From positions 41,375 through 105,374 of the forward strand of contig CAXIPT010000038.1 of assembly GCA_964030475.1 (NCBI GenBank): DNA of 64,000 nt, written 5' to 3'. Below, one piece after another: positions 22,410 to 33,775 of the stretch. The position numbers and the translations under genes were made by a program. Position 1 is the first letter of the stretch, and each line of letters begins with the position of its first letter. The notes under the pieces are model-generated. The model was not told the DNA's origin. It searched no databases and saw nothing but the letters and a program-made list of their open reading frames with translations. Origin of the DNA: Tethya wilhelma. Lineage: Eukaryota > Porifera > Demospongiae > Tethyida > Tethyidae.

Positions 22410-22926
22410 TTTAGTGATAATAATAGTGTACGTAAATTGCATGACAAACAATTATGATTCAGAAAATTAATTTTGTTAAGTTTTTGCATGACGAGGTGTT
22501 GGAGAACAAGTGTTTTGAAACTGTCTGGAGCAGAAACGTTGGCTAGCAGTGATTCCAAGTTCTAAATGTGTCACAGAAAATGAGTAATAGCATGGATTTG
22601 ACCTTGCAAATGGAACCTTTAGAGTGAGACTGTGGGATCCTGAGTTATGACTGCAAAATGGATTAAGTCTGGAGTGGTAGGCATGTGATTGTTGCCTTAC
22701 AGAATGTTGTACATACACACTGTCACTGCAGTCACTGTTTATACAATTACAATGTTCAAGTGAAGCGTCTGACCACCCACTTAACATGCCAATACCCATC
22801 ATCTGAAGCATCTGGACAAGCATCTTGTAATTCACTGTAGAGAAAACAGAGTTTAAGATAGACTCTTCTGGTTTCCATCTTGGGAAGATTACAAGATGCT
22901 AGCAGAGAATTGTACTCCACACTTGG

Positions 22927-23440
22927 TGCAGTACGGTACTACTGGGTAGATGGCCCATTAGCGTAATACAATAATACAAATATTCACACAAATAACTGCA
23001 AAAATTGGGCACTTGGCTCTACTTTAGCAATGGTTTTAGCCTTTAGGCCATGTTTTTTGGGCTCATTAGAAGAGCTAAATAGTAGCTTATTAAGAAGCCT
23101 TGTATCAATAAAATATGCCAAACCTCGAATTTTCTCCATCTTCTACTCCTTGTTCTTGGATAGGGTCGTCAACTTGATTTTGTACGTAGCTAATGAATTA
23201 TTCATGAGTATAAATGACTGCCATACGGAAAAGGTGTTTTTCGTCTTGTATCTAGCAACTTGGCAGATGCCCAAAGCGAATGAAGACAAAGAAACCAAGT
23301 TTATTCGTTTAAGAATCAGCTTCTGAAAGTGAGCACTCTCAGAGATTAATGGGCGCTAGATAGAAGAATATACATAGAAGTGTGGGTTATTTAGAATTCA
23401 TGATAAGTACAGATTCTGCTATTCCCACTACTACTGGATA
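22927..23440. repeat. dispersed repeat family C, copy 4 (two inverted segments)
   Basis: It begins 'gcagtacggtactactgggta'. Both the middle segment (about 23028-23101) and a second one (about 23164-23345, holding the 'cgtcttgtatctagc' and 'gaatcagcttctgaaagtgag' blocks) are reverse-complemented relative to copy 3. Confidence 0.7.
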
Positions 23441-23489
23441 CAAAACCACCATTGCTTTAGACAATTTGCTAGGATACTTCCAAAATAGA

Positions 23490-23677
23490 ACAAACAAGTG
23501 AAAAAAACATTAGAGCTGTAATGAGAACATAGGAATGGCCAAATTGTAAAAAGTAAGCAAACAAGATAGGACTGGTGGTCAGATTGAGAGAAGAATTCAT
23601 TCTTGTATCTGTCATTGAGCTAAGGATATGAACATAAATAGACACACAAAATGAATTCTTCTCTTAATCTGACCACT
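23490..23677. repeat. foldback repeat family B, copy 4 (right arm truncated)
   Basis: The left arm is complete ('aacaagtgaaaaaaacatt...'). The right arm stops after 'aatgaattcttctcttaatctgacc'. Confidence 0.65.
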
Positions 23678-23700
23678 TAAATGAATCATCTAGAAAAGGA

Positions 23701-23790
23701 TCAACTGACTTATCCGGCACCTCACCCGGGACCCCTAATCCCTGGCCCTAGCCCTAGCCCCATCCGAAGTACCGAATAAGTCAGTTGACC
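23701..23790. repeat. short hairpin with CCCTAGCCC-like core
   Basis: TCAACTGACTTAT and its inverse ATAAGTCAGTTGA bracket a C-rich core 'ccctaatccctggccctagccctagcccc'. It could be a very small MITE. Confidence 0.5.
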
Positions 23791-24382
23791 CAAAAATACG
23801 TATGTTGCACAACCTCTTTATGGTCACCTCTCAACATGCAGTGGCCATCTGCCATATAATCTGGTCCTGATTGAACATACAATTATATAGATTTTTGTAC
23901 TTTGTAGTGGCCACCTCACTGACAACCAATATTTTGTTACCCGAACAATAAATTGACTGGCACTGAAATAAAACTTGTGACAGCTAATGGCCAAATTGCC
24001 ACTCCCACCAGACCACACCTACAAATCATGTCTAAACCACATGGCATAATGGTCTCATTTTTCTCCCTACACTTATCAGATCACTGCTCTATCTATACAG
24101 ACTTTTAGTAGCCGCCTATTTTTGAACACTTCAGTAAGCAAGTGAATCGGTTGTACTCAAATAAAGGGTGCTCGCACATATACCCACGCAATTTTGGTCT
24201 GAGCTGCTAGGGGGTGTATCTCAGAAACTACAAGAGATACAGCACTGCAGTAAACTATACTTTGAATAGCCCATGCACACAAGTGTGCAAAAAAACAACA
24301 AAGTGTCATTTATGAAGTGTGCAAATTTTACAAGCGACATAAAAGGTACAAGATTGAAGCGCCATGCTTGTAAGTTCAATTT

Positions 24383-24383
24383 N
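24383..24383. other. assembly join (single N)
   Basis: A single N directly precedes a truncated LTR end, so the sequence either side may not be adjacent in the genome. Confidence 0.8.
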
Positions 24384-24482
24384 TTGGTATTATTGAAAAA
24401 GAAACTTATTTACTCTCTCTCTCTCTGTCAATTCATAATACTTGCTTGCAAGTTAACAGCTACTAGGGTGGTAGTCTGTTAC
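24384..24482 (+). repeat. truncated LTR end
   Basis: About 100 bases, from 'ttggtattattgaaaaagaaac' to 'gtctgttaca', match the final part of the LTR at 17242-17580. The left side is cut exactly at the N. Confidence 0.9.
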
Positions 24483-24587
24483 AGTAACAGTTATCATGAG
24501 TTATGTACAACTACTCAAACTTTTCTGTAGAGACACTCTGATTATTTCCATGTATACTCACACTATAGTTTTGAAAAAAATGGAGGA

Positions 24588-25066
24588 ACAAGCAGTAAAA
24601 ATTTTGAAAAAATAAGTACTGTAGGAATTGGTAATGCTGTAAAAAGTATTGGAACAAGGAATTGTCTCAATTTTCGCACAAGACAACATTTTTTGTGCCC
24701 AAGTTTTGGTCGGTAATTTAATCTTGCCTGCTATACTTAATTCCACTTTTTAGCTGAGAGATAAGATATACTGATTAACTGTTAAAGTATATAATAACCA
24801 TCCATTTACGACATTTATTTTTTGTGCCCAAGTTTTGGTCGGTAATTTAATCTTGCCTGCTATACTTAATTCCACTTTTTAGCTGAGAGATAAGATATAC
24901 TGATTAACTGTTAAAGTATATAATAACCATCCATTTACGACATTTAGCTATAATAATTATATGGATTAATAATGAAAATGAAGCAGTCATGTGCAAAAAT
25001 TGACTCTTTCTTGTTTCCAATGCTTTTTACAGCACTGCTTATTTTATTGAAACTTTTACTACTTGT
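24588..25066. repeat. foldback repeat family A, copy 2
   Basis: The left arm (gtaaaaattttgaaaaaataag... gtaaaaagtattggaacaag) and right arm (cttgtttccaatgctttttac... aaacttttactacttgt) are reverse complements. The loop holds a 129-bp direct duplication: the block starting GTGCCCAAGTTTTGGTCGG occurs at 24695 and 24824. Confidence 0.75.
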
Positions 25067-25952
25067 CTGTACTCATGCATGTTCTGTAATGTATATACAA
25101 GTTTGACCCTAAACACATGGCAGTGCATTTAAACTGCATGTGCAGCACTACTTTTTTTGGCTGTTTTCTGGGCCTTAAGGGAAAATATGAGGCGGGGATA
25201 ATGCTCCACTAGTGTTGTACTAGTGAACTTTGACTATCGGTCTCTGGAATGGTGTTTTAAGGTTTCGAATATTTACCTCAGATTTGTCAGATTCCCAAGT
25301 CAAAGTTCATGAGTTCAGCCATTTTGTATTGTAGTCAATGGGAAAAGTAGTACCCACAAGGGTGGGCTCAGGAAAAATTCCAGTGAAGAACAGCAGCTAC
25401 TTTTTGTGCCAGGAGACATTAATATCTCCTAAGGACAGTCCTTTTTCAAGGTAAGTCAGGATAAAACATGGAATTGGGAAAATCAAGGGGCACTGGATAT
25501 GAAAGTACTGATATTATCACAAAATCGGATCTAAAAACGGTCTGATTAAGCTGGCTGTGCACACTGTTAATAAAACATGGGAGAAAAATTACCAACACAT
25601 TTGCATTTCAATAATTATTACTGAACGTAAACATTTCAACAAAATTATATTACAGTAATGAGAGAACAGTTATTATAGAATTGACTTAGTTATACGAATA
25701 ACTTTGCTGTTTAGAGATAATACTTATTATGACAGCCTAAGAGTTGCATAAGTAGACTTGTGATTATGATAATGTATCATTAAAAATTTTATTGTTTAGC
25801 ATAAATTATTCTCCATCTTTTGCATGATTGCAAGCAAAAGCAAAAGGCATGCAAAAAGCGGGTAAACAAAAAACCAACAGATAATATAATTATTATAGGC
25901 TAAAAGGATATGCTTTTCATGTACTTAAACATCCACTACTGTATAGCATAAT
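25067..25952. other. non-coding repeat-like stretch
   Basis: No gene. Around 25150-25350 ('cattttgtattgtagtcaatggg') it resembles parts of the repeat interiors at 11600-11730 and 50800-50890. The rest is unassigned. Confidence 0.45.
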
Positions 25953-28006
25953 ATAGATTTTATTATATATACTGCATAAAATTTATATATACAGATAGAT
26001 ATCCAGATAGATCCGTAAATATGGAAATACTGGGGATACATTAAATTGGCGGTCGGCGCAAAAACCGCCAAATTTAATGCGTGTAAACAGTTTTTCGCTC
26101 TATTGCAATACGCTGCGCCAGGGAGGAAAACGCCAAATTTAAAACCGCCAATATTCTTGAGGGAAGCAAAATCGCCAAATTAAATGCCCGCCAGTATCTC
26201 TAAGAATATTATAACATAGACAGAAGCTTTTGAGCACACACACAGCACTAAACATTCAAACTGATTTATTTCCTAATGACTTAGTACATTTGTTGGTATT
26301 GGCCTACGAGTATTATATAATATCTGGTACACACTAGCATCAAACTACATCAGTCTTGCGTATCCAGACCCTTTACATGCGTGCTATAAATACGCACAGA
26401 AATAAGGGTCTGGTACGGACCTTACACCTTTTATGTCTCTCTAGAATGCAATTAGTAGCCCAAATGGACACAATTTAAATATACCCACATATATTAATCA
26501 GATACTTTCTTTTCTTACTCTATTTGTCCTAGCACAAAAAACATAACTCAATACATATAGCTAGCAATCCAGGCTATTCTATACAAAGGTATATTAAAGG
26601 CTTTAAAATTACTAGACTAGCAGAGTAACGCCTTTTCTAGTGGAGTTACCATGCTCTTACTCAACCTAAATTTGACAAAAGACTGAATCTTTTTCACAAT
26701 GCTGATCTCCAACAATCGAATGAAACACAGAGCTTCATCTTGTGTTCAACATGCTGTGTGTTAAAATTTAAGCTAAATATTAGATTCAATTTTAGAGGAA
26801 TCCTTAACTATAAACAAAACATAATGAATACCATAGTAACACTCCTTAAATTCTTGACAGTAAATAATGAAGGCACCCACGGTGCATAAGCCTCCGCGCA
26901 CACAACTAGCACGTATAACTATTAAAACATGTCAGTATGCACACCTAGTTCTGTTTAGAAATTGACTTTGATGCTAAGACAATGTAGTAGTTTCAATCAT
27001 GCTAGCTGGCATATTGATTACAAAACACTCACTATCATGATGAATACTTCTATACAAAGTATTATCTCACTATATTCAACTTGCATGCAATCCTAGAGTT
27101 TCTTATAATTATGTCCAAGCCGGCAGCACTAAGCTAGCCAAACTCAAGTCTTTCTAGGAGTCCATGATTCATGCTGTACTAGCTGTTTCTTGGATTTGAG
27201 GGTATTGTGCTTCTCTTAGCGTACGCTTAGCTTCAAAACCACACCCACGCCCCATATAGTGTGCATTATCTAGAAACTACAACATTTTGCAAACAACCAT
27301 TTTCTTGATTCATGAATGTAAGTACCTTCTGTTTTGACCATAGAGCCGCCATTCAGACACACACACACACACACAGACAGATTACCATAACCCTTTGCAC
27401 ATGATACTCATGCGCCGAGGCTTAATTAGTAAAAGCATTCTTGTATGATGCCATTCCAAGCACGGTATATAAAATTAATTAGCACAAGCATGCTGACTGA
27501 TATAAGGCATATAGTGTATTAGATTAATGCTTGTCATGATAGACTAATTACTTATATACTGTCATTTGCAACAATTTAAGGAGTGTTACTATGGTATTTA
27601 TATAACGTTTTGCTCATAGTCAAGGATTCCTTGCATTTAGTTGGACGTACATAGAAATGTATAACCTACACATATTAGCTAACTCATGTACTTTAGAATG
27701 CAAATACTCAATCCTTCAAAGCTGACAATCAAGAGTTGGTCAAGATTATACCAACCGTAAAGCAAAAATGCCTACACATAAAATTCTGATACACTAACAC
27801 CTTTACATCGGTCAGTACTATGATGCTTGTGCTAATTATCTAGCTTGGAATGGCATATCATACATGGACGCTAATTAATCTGTATCTTTAAGTTACAGTA
27901 AATTAGTGTATGATAAGAGTATAATGGTGGAGGAATCATTTGCATGCTTATCATTATGACTCATCATAATTGTTATTATAACCCTGGGCCACACATGCAC
28001 CGAGGG
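25953..28006. repeat. 2054-bp duplication, left copy
   Basis: Repeated at 28008-30059 with the same order throughout; the 2-base length difference is one AC unit (nine units near 27357-27374, eight near 29412-29427). The two copies meet at a single N. Best read as an unmerged pair of allelic or overlapping contigs. No gene inside. Confidence 0.9.
26027..26197. repeat. MITE with GCCAAATTTAA-type internal inverted repeats
   Basis: The ends ATACTGG and CCAGTAT are inverse. Inside, the 'ggcggt...accgcc' and 'cgccaaattta' motifs recur in both orientations. A second copy lies at 28082-28252 because it is inside the 2-kb duplication. Confidence 0.65.
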
Positions 28007-28007
28007 N
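28007..28007. other. assembly join (single N)
   Basis: Separates the two copies of the 2.05-kb repeat. Confidence 0.85.
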
Positions 28008-30059
28008 ATAGATTTTATTATATATACTGCATAAAATTTATATATACAGATAGATATCCAGATAGATCCGTAAATATGGAAATACTGGGGATACATTAAA
28101 TTGGCGGTCGGCGCAAAAACCGCCAAATTTAATGCGTGTAAACAGTTTTTCGCTCTATTGCAATACGCTGCGCCAGGGAGGAAAACGCCAAATTTAAAAC
28201 CGCCAATATTCTTGAGGGAAGCAAAATCGCCAAATTAAATGCCCGCCAGTATCTCTAAGAATATTATAACATAGACAGAAGCTTTTGAGCACACACACAG
28301 CACTAAACATTCAAACTGATTTATTTCCTAATGACTTAGTACATTTGTTGGTATTGGCCTACGAGTATTATATAATATCTGGTACACACTAGCATCAAAC
28401 TACATCAGTCTTGCGTATCCAGACCCTTTACATGCGTGCTATAAATACGCACAGAAATAAGGGTCTGGTACGGACCTTACACCTTTTATGTCTCTCTAGA
28501 ATGCAATTAGTAGCCCAAATGGACACAATTTAAATATACCCACATATATTAATCAGATACTTTCTTTTCTTACTCTATTTGTCCTAGCACAAAAAACATA
28601 ACTCAATACATATAGCTAGCAATCCAGGCTATTCTATACAAAGGTATATTAAAGGCTTTAAAATTACTAGACTAGCAGAGTAACGCCTTTTCTAGTGGAG
28701 TTACCATGCTCTTACTCAACCTAAATTTGACAAAAGACTGAATCTTTTTCACAATGCTGATCTCCAACAATCGAATGAAACACAGAGCTTCATCTTGTGT
28801 TCAACATGCTGTGTGTTAAAATTTAAGCTAAATATTAGATTCAATTTTAGAGGAATCCTTAACTATAAACAAAACATAATGAATACCATAGTAACACTCC
28901 TTAAATTCTTGACAGTAAATAATGAAGGCACCCACGGTGCATAAGCCTCCGCGCACACAACTAGCACGTATAACTATTAAAACATGTCAGTATGCACACC
29001 TAGTTCTGTTTAGAAATTGACTTTGATGCTAAGACAATGTAGTAGTTTCAATCATGCTAGCTGGCATATTGATTACAAAACACTCACTATCATGATGAAT
29101 ACTTCTATACAAAGTATTATCTCACTATATTCAACTTGCATGCAATCCTAGAGTTTCTTATAATTATGTCCAAGCCGGCAGCACTAAGCTAGCCAAACTC
29201 AAGTCTTTCTAGGAGTCCATGATTCATGCTGTACTAGCTGTTTCTTGGATTTGAGGGTATTGTGCTTCTCTTAGCGTACGCTTAGCTTCAAAACCACACC
29301 CACGCCCCATATAGTGTGCATTATCTAGAAACTACAACATTTTGCAAACAACCATTTTCTTGATTCATGAATGTAAGTACCTTCTGTTTTGACCATAGAG
29401 CCGCCATTCAGACACACACACACACACAGACAGATTACCATAACCCTTTGCACATGATACTCATGCGCCGAGGCTTAATTAGTAAAAGCATTCTTGTATG
29501 ATGCCATTCCAAGCACGGTATATAAAATTAATTAGCACAAGCATGCTGACTGATATAAGGCATATAGTGTATTAGATTAATGCTTGTCATGATAGACTAA
29601 TTACTTATATACTGTCATTTGCAACAATTTAAGGAGTGTTACTATGGTATTTATATAACGTTTTGCTCATAGTCAAGGATTCCTTGCATTTAGTTGGACG
29701 TACATAGAAATGTATAACCTACACATATTAGCTAACTCATGTACTTTAGAATGCAAATACTCAATCCTTCAAAGCTGACAATCAAGAGTTGGTCAAGATT
29801 ATACCAACCGTAAAGCAAAAATGCCTACACATAAAATTCTGATACACTAACACCTTTACATCGGTCAGTACTATGATGCTTGTGCTAATTATCTAGCTTG
29901 GAATGGCATATCATACATGGACGCTAATTAATCTGTATCTTTAAGTTACAGTAAATTAGTGTATGATAAGAGTATAATGGTGGAGGAATCATTTGCATGC
30001 TTATCATTATGACTCATCATAATTGTTATTATAACCCTGGGCCACACATGCACCGAGGG
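28008..30059. repeat. 2052-bp duplication, right copy
   Basis: Collinear with 25953-28006. It continues beyond into unique sequence, whereas the left copy ends at the N. Confidence 0.9.
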
Positions 30060-30900
30060 TTATGATGTGTGTGTGGCCACAAAGGCCACACATGCACCAA
30101 GGTAAAATTATTGAGATTAGCTATATATGCAAAAACTTGCCTAATTAAGGCAGGCCATATACCTGCTGATTGTTAGTGTGCACTATTTAAAGGCTGAAGA
30201 TTTCCACTGACTTGACAAAGGACAGCTGACTTACTTTCTAGCAAGCAACCGCAACACCTTTTAAACATAATTTATTATGCTGTTTTTGGATTATAACTGA
30301 ATCTTACACAATCCAAGTATTCTATAGTAACAGCTGCACAGAACCTGTAGAAGCTCAGTATAGCTTGAAATCCTGCTTACAAGCAGAGACTTTTCGTGAT
30401 AGCTGGTACTCTGAATAATGTATATTATGTGCTGTTCACATCCTTGACTTTGAGCAATAATTATTGAGCAGTCCAAGGGTTCGGCAGTGACCTAGCTTTC
30501 ATTGTGATACCTGGCTGCTCTTCATGAATTAGGACTTTGATTATCATAACATAAGTAAATCTTATGATACAGCTCTTGACTGATATGTGTTTCATCAGGA
30601 GCTTATGAGCGCTGTGAAGCTGCGGGATCACTAGAGGGTGTATGTTTCACATTTCGTAAAGTGCCAATACTATGAAACTATATATATCTTGTAAGGAAAG
30701 TGTGGGGCCTTTCCCACTTTTTAGCAGACATGTAGTTAAGTGGTGTAAAATAAATATCATTCATAAGCCTACTATATACTGTGTGTAGAAAATCAGAGAT
30801 TGTTATGATACCAACACTCATTACCACTTATTACTATTACCACTTACCATTTATTACCACCATTATTACCACTTATTACCACCATTACCACTTATTACCA
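30060..30900. other. intergenic stretch with TTACCA/TTATTACC simple sequence
   Basis: No gene is recognised. A low-complexity 'attaccacttattacc' tract lies at about 30820-30912. Confidence 0.5.
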
Positions 30901-32693
30901 CTTATTACCACTTCTCATGTTTCTCAACAGGTTCAGAACAGTATTTCTGAGCCACAAGTAAAAACATAATCTTGCAATCCTTCCTGTACGGCTTGTTTTT
31001 AAGATGCAGTCAGCTCTGTACACTAATTTCCAACACTCGCATTCTTCACACTGCAACATCAAATCACAGTTCTGCAAGTGCTTCAAAGTGTACTGCCTGA
31101 CTGTTGTTTCCTTAGAGCTTTTCAGGGATGGTCTATCCACCTCACTTGTCGCTGCACCTCATCAAAGTGCTTGCAGTGCCCTTCTTCCTCTGTGGAAAGG
31201 ATAGGATCTGGTAAGAAGTGGAGTGACTCATAAATCTTAGATGCAAGCCTGGGAGGAGAGCACACTTCACAATCACTAGCAAAGCATTTATTCAGAACAA
31301 AGGAGTATAGTGGTGTTGTTGGCAACAGTGAGCAGTGTCCTCCTTAGACTTGACGGCTTTCTTATAGTGAGTGCCCACATTTCAAGTGTGGTGTCGATCT
31401 CCAGTAAAACTTTCCAAAACTCGTCTATCTCACTCTCACTTGATACTAGTTTACTGCCCTTCCACTCTGACCTGAAAAGATCTGAAAGCATGGAAACACA
31501 AGGAGAAAGACTATCCTTAAGTTCTTCGCAAAGATCTGGCCTCTTCTCACTAGCAGCACGAAGTTCACCAATGTTTCCACAGCTTGCAATACCACGTTCA
31601 CACTCATCTGACATCTTCTTTTTCATTATGCCAATGCACTGGAGGGCTAGGTTTATAGAGTAGACATAACTCTTTCTACTGGATTCCTCCAGGAATGATA
31701 TAGAGCTGTTCGAGCTGCACACAAAATTTAATAATCAAGATTATGTTTCAACTTTTTGAGAAAGTTGAACAGCTCGAGATGTGTATGTGAGTCTATGGTC
31801 GGGACCACTATCTGTGAAGAGACAGAGATTAATTGGAGGTATTGCTGATTCACTGTAGTGTTGGACAAGAACAGAAGAAAGTTCTCTCATGTGTCTCATT
31901 GGAGAAGACGGTTCAAAGACGGCATCTTTGATACCAACATAAACCTTCCCACTATAGCACGAATCTGAAATGTTTCTGGAATCTCAACAACCAAAGAAAC
32001 AGATGGAATCAATGAGAATTTCGTGAAGTCAAGTCATGATCCCCGACTTGAAATGATTGGCTCATACTTACAAGAACACGTCTCCCCCTTTCAAAAAAGC
32101 TGCAACTGGAAACCCAGGCTCACCCACTTTTATATGGTGCTTATCATCCAAGCATACAAAGCACGAGTGCTGACGATATTTAATGGCATGTTCTCGTTGG
32201 TACATAAACACTGCTGCAGCATAGTGCTGGTCAGGATGCTGTTTCCTAAACTGTCACTGTTGAATCATGAACCTGATCTTCAGTCGACCTGTGTAGTGCA
32301 ACGACTGTCTGCATGGTGTGTTCTGTCTGGTGTGTTTTGTTTTGGGCCAAAACTATAACCGAAGCCACTCTTCACTAGGTACAGGAGTTCCTTCAGGCAA
32401 TCTAGCACACACTCTTTCACGTAAATCTCTCACTGAAATAGCAGTAGCCAAACGAGTGACCTTGGAGTGGCCTCGATCGTCCACAGCAAGACCAACTTCT
32501 TCATTTAGCACTCCTGCCAAAATCGATCGAATTTTCCTCTTGTGGTATTGTGGCTTCTCAAGTCACAGATGATGTAGGGTCTTCTAGCTCCATAAACTGC
32601 TTGATACGAGAATCTACGTCAGTCTGGTTTGCATTTTCATTGCTGCAGAGATATCTCCTGTCAGATCATTACCTACATAATAAAGTTAAAATT

Positions 32694-33200
32694 CCCAGTA
32701 CGGTAGTACTGGGTACACAGGAATGGCACGGATGGCCCATTAGCGCAATACAAATATTCACGCGAATAACTCTGCAAAAACTGAGCGCTTAGCACTAAAA
32801 GGCTTCTTAAGCTACTATTTAGCTCTTTCTCTTTCTAATGAGCCCAAAAACATGGCCTAAAACCATCGCTAAAGTAACAAACACAAACATGCCAAACCTC
32901 CAAATTTCTCCATCTTCTTCTTCTTCTTCTTCTTCTTCTTCTTCTATCTTGGCTCGAGTTTTCTCAGAGACTATTCACTTTTAGAAGCTGATTCTTGAAC
33001 GAATGAAATTGGTTTCTTCCGGGACAGTCGCTTTTGCCATCGGTTTTTAGCGCCTCTCATTGAGTAGCTAGATACAAGGCGAAAAGCGCCTCCTCCATAT
33101 GGCCGCCATTAATTTCTACACTCATGCATAATTCATTAGCTTCTAGAAAATTCGAATTGACGACCCTTTCCACACACAAAAGTGTGCGTTATTTGGAATT
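32694..33200. repeat. dispersed repeat family C, copy 5
   Basis: Starts CCCAGTACGGTAGTACTGGG; segments in forward order; contains a (CTT)n run at about 32909-32944. Inserted in the minus-strand pseudogene. Confidence 0.75.
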
Positions 33201-33504
33201 CAAATGCAAGTTGCCTGGAACTATTTTGTGATACCTGGATGCTCTTGCTCTTCTTAAGAAATGAATCAGGACTTTGATTATCATAACATATAGAAAGGCA
33301 AGTAAATCTTATGATACAGCTCCTGCCTCCAAATCATGCAAATGACTGAGATGTGTGTTACACTTCAGTATCAAGCAGGCTCAGTACACAACTTACTGAG
33401 CAGCCCGGCCACAGTCTAGCTGGCTTGCCAGACTACTAGCTTAGTAGCTAGCTACACACACCAACTCAATTGTGATTTGTAGAATTATGGAAAAATGAGA
33501 ACAA

Positions 33505-33775
33505 ACAAGTACAAAAAACATTGGAAATGTAATGAGACACAGGAATGGCTAAATCGTAAAAAGAACGCAAACAAGATGGAATGGCTGTTAAGAGTGTGTA
33601 AGGAATTCTTCCTGTGGGCAAAATAAGAGACTCAATAAGGAGATTGTTAAATGCAGCCCATACAGGAAGAATTCTGCACACACTCAACAGCCATATCATT
33701 CCATCTTGTTTGCGTTCTTTTTACGATTTAGCCATTCCTGTGTCTCATTACATTTCCAATGTTTTTTGTACTTGT
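33505..33775. repeat. foldback repeat family B, copy 5 (best preserved)
   Basis: Left arm from ACAAGTACAAAAAACATTGG and right arm ending CCAATGTTTTTTGTACTTGT are nearly exact reverse complements over about 115 bases, with a loop of roughly 45 bases. Non-coding. Confidence 0.85.

Noticed and set aside
23701..23790. Possible CRISPR or telomere array
   Set aside because: No spaced direct repeats of a CRISPR kind anywhere; the CCCTAGCCC tract has only two or three imperfect units.
25953..30059. A genuine 2-kb tandem duplication
   Set aside because: Near-identity plus a single N at the exact junction makes an assembly artefact far more likely.
30781..30969. Small plus-strand frame of Tyr/His/Thr repeats
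   Set aside because: Translation of a low-complexity TTACCA tract.
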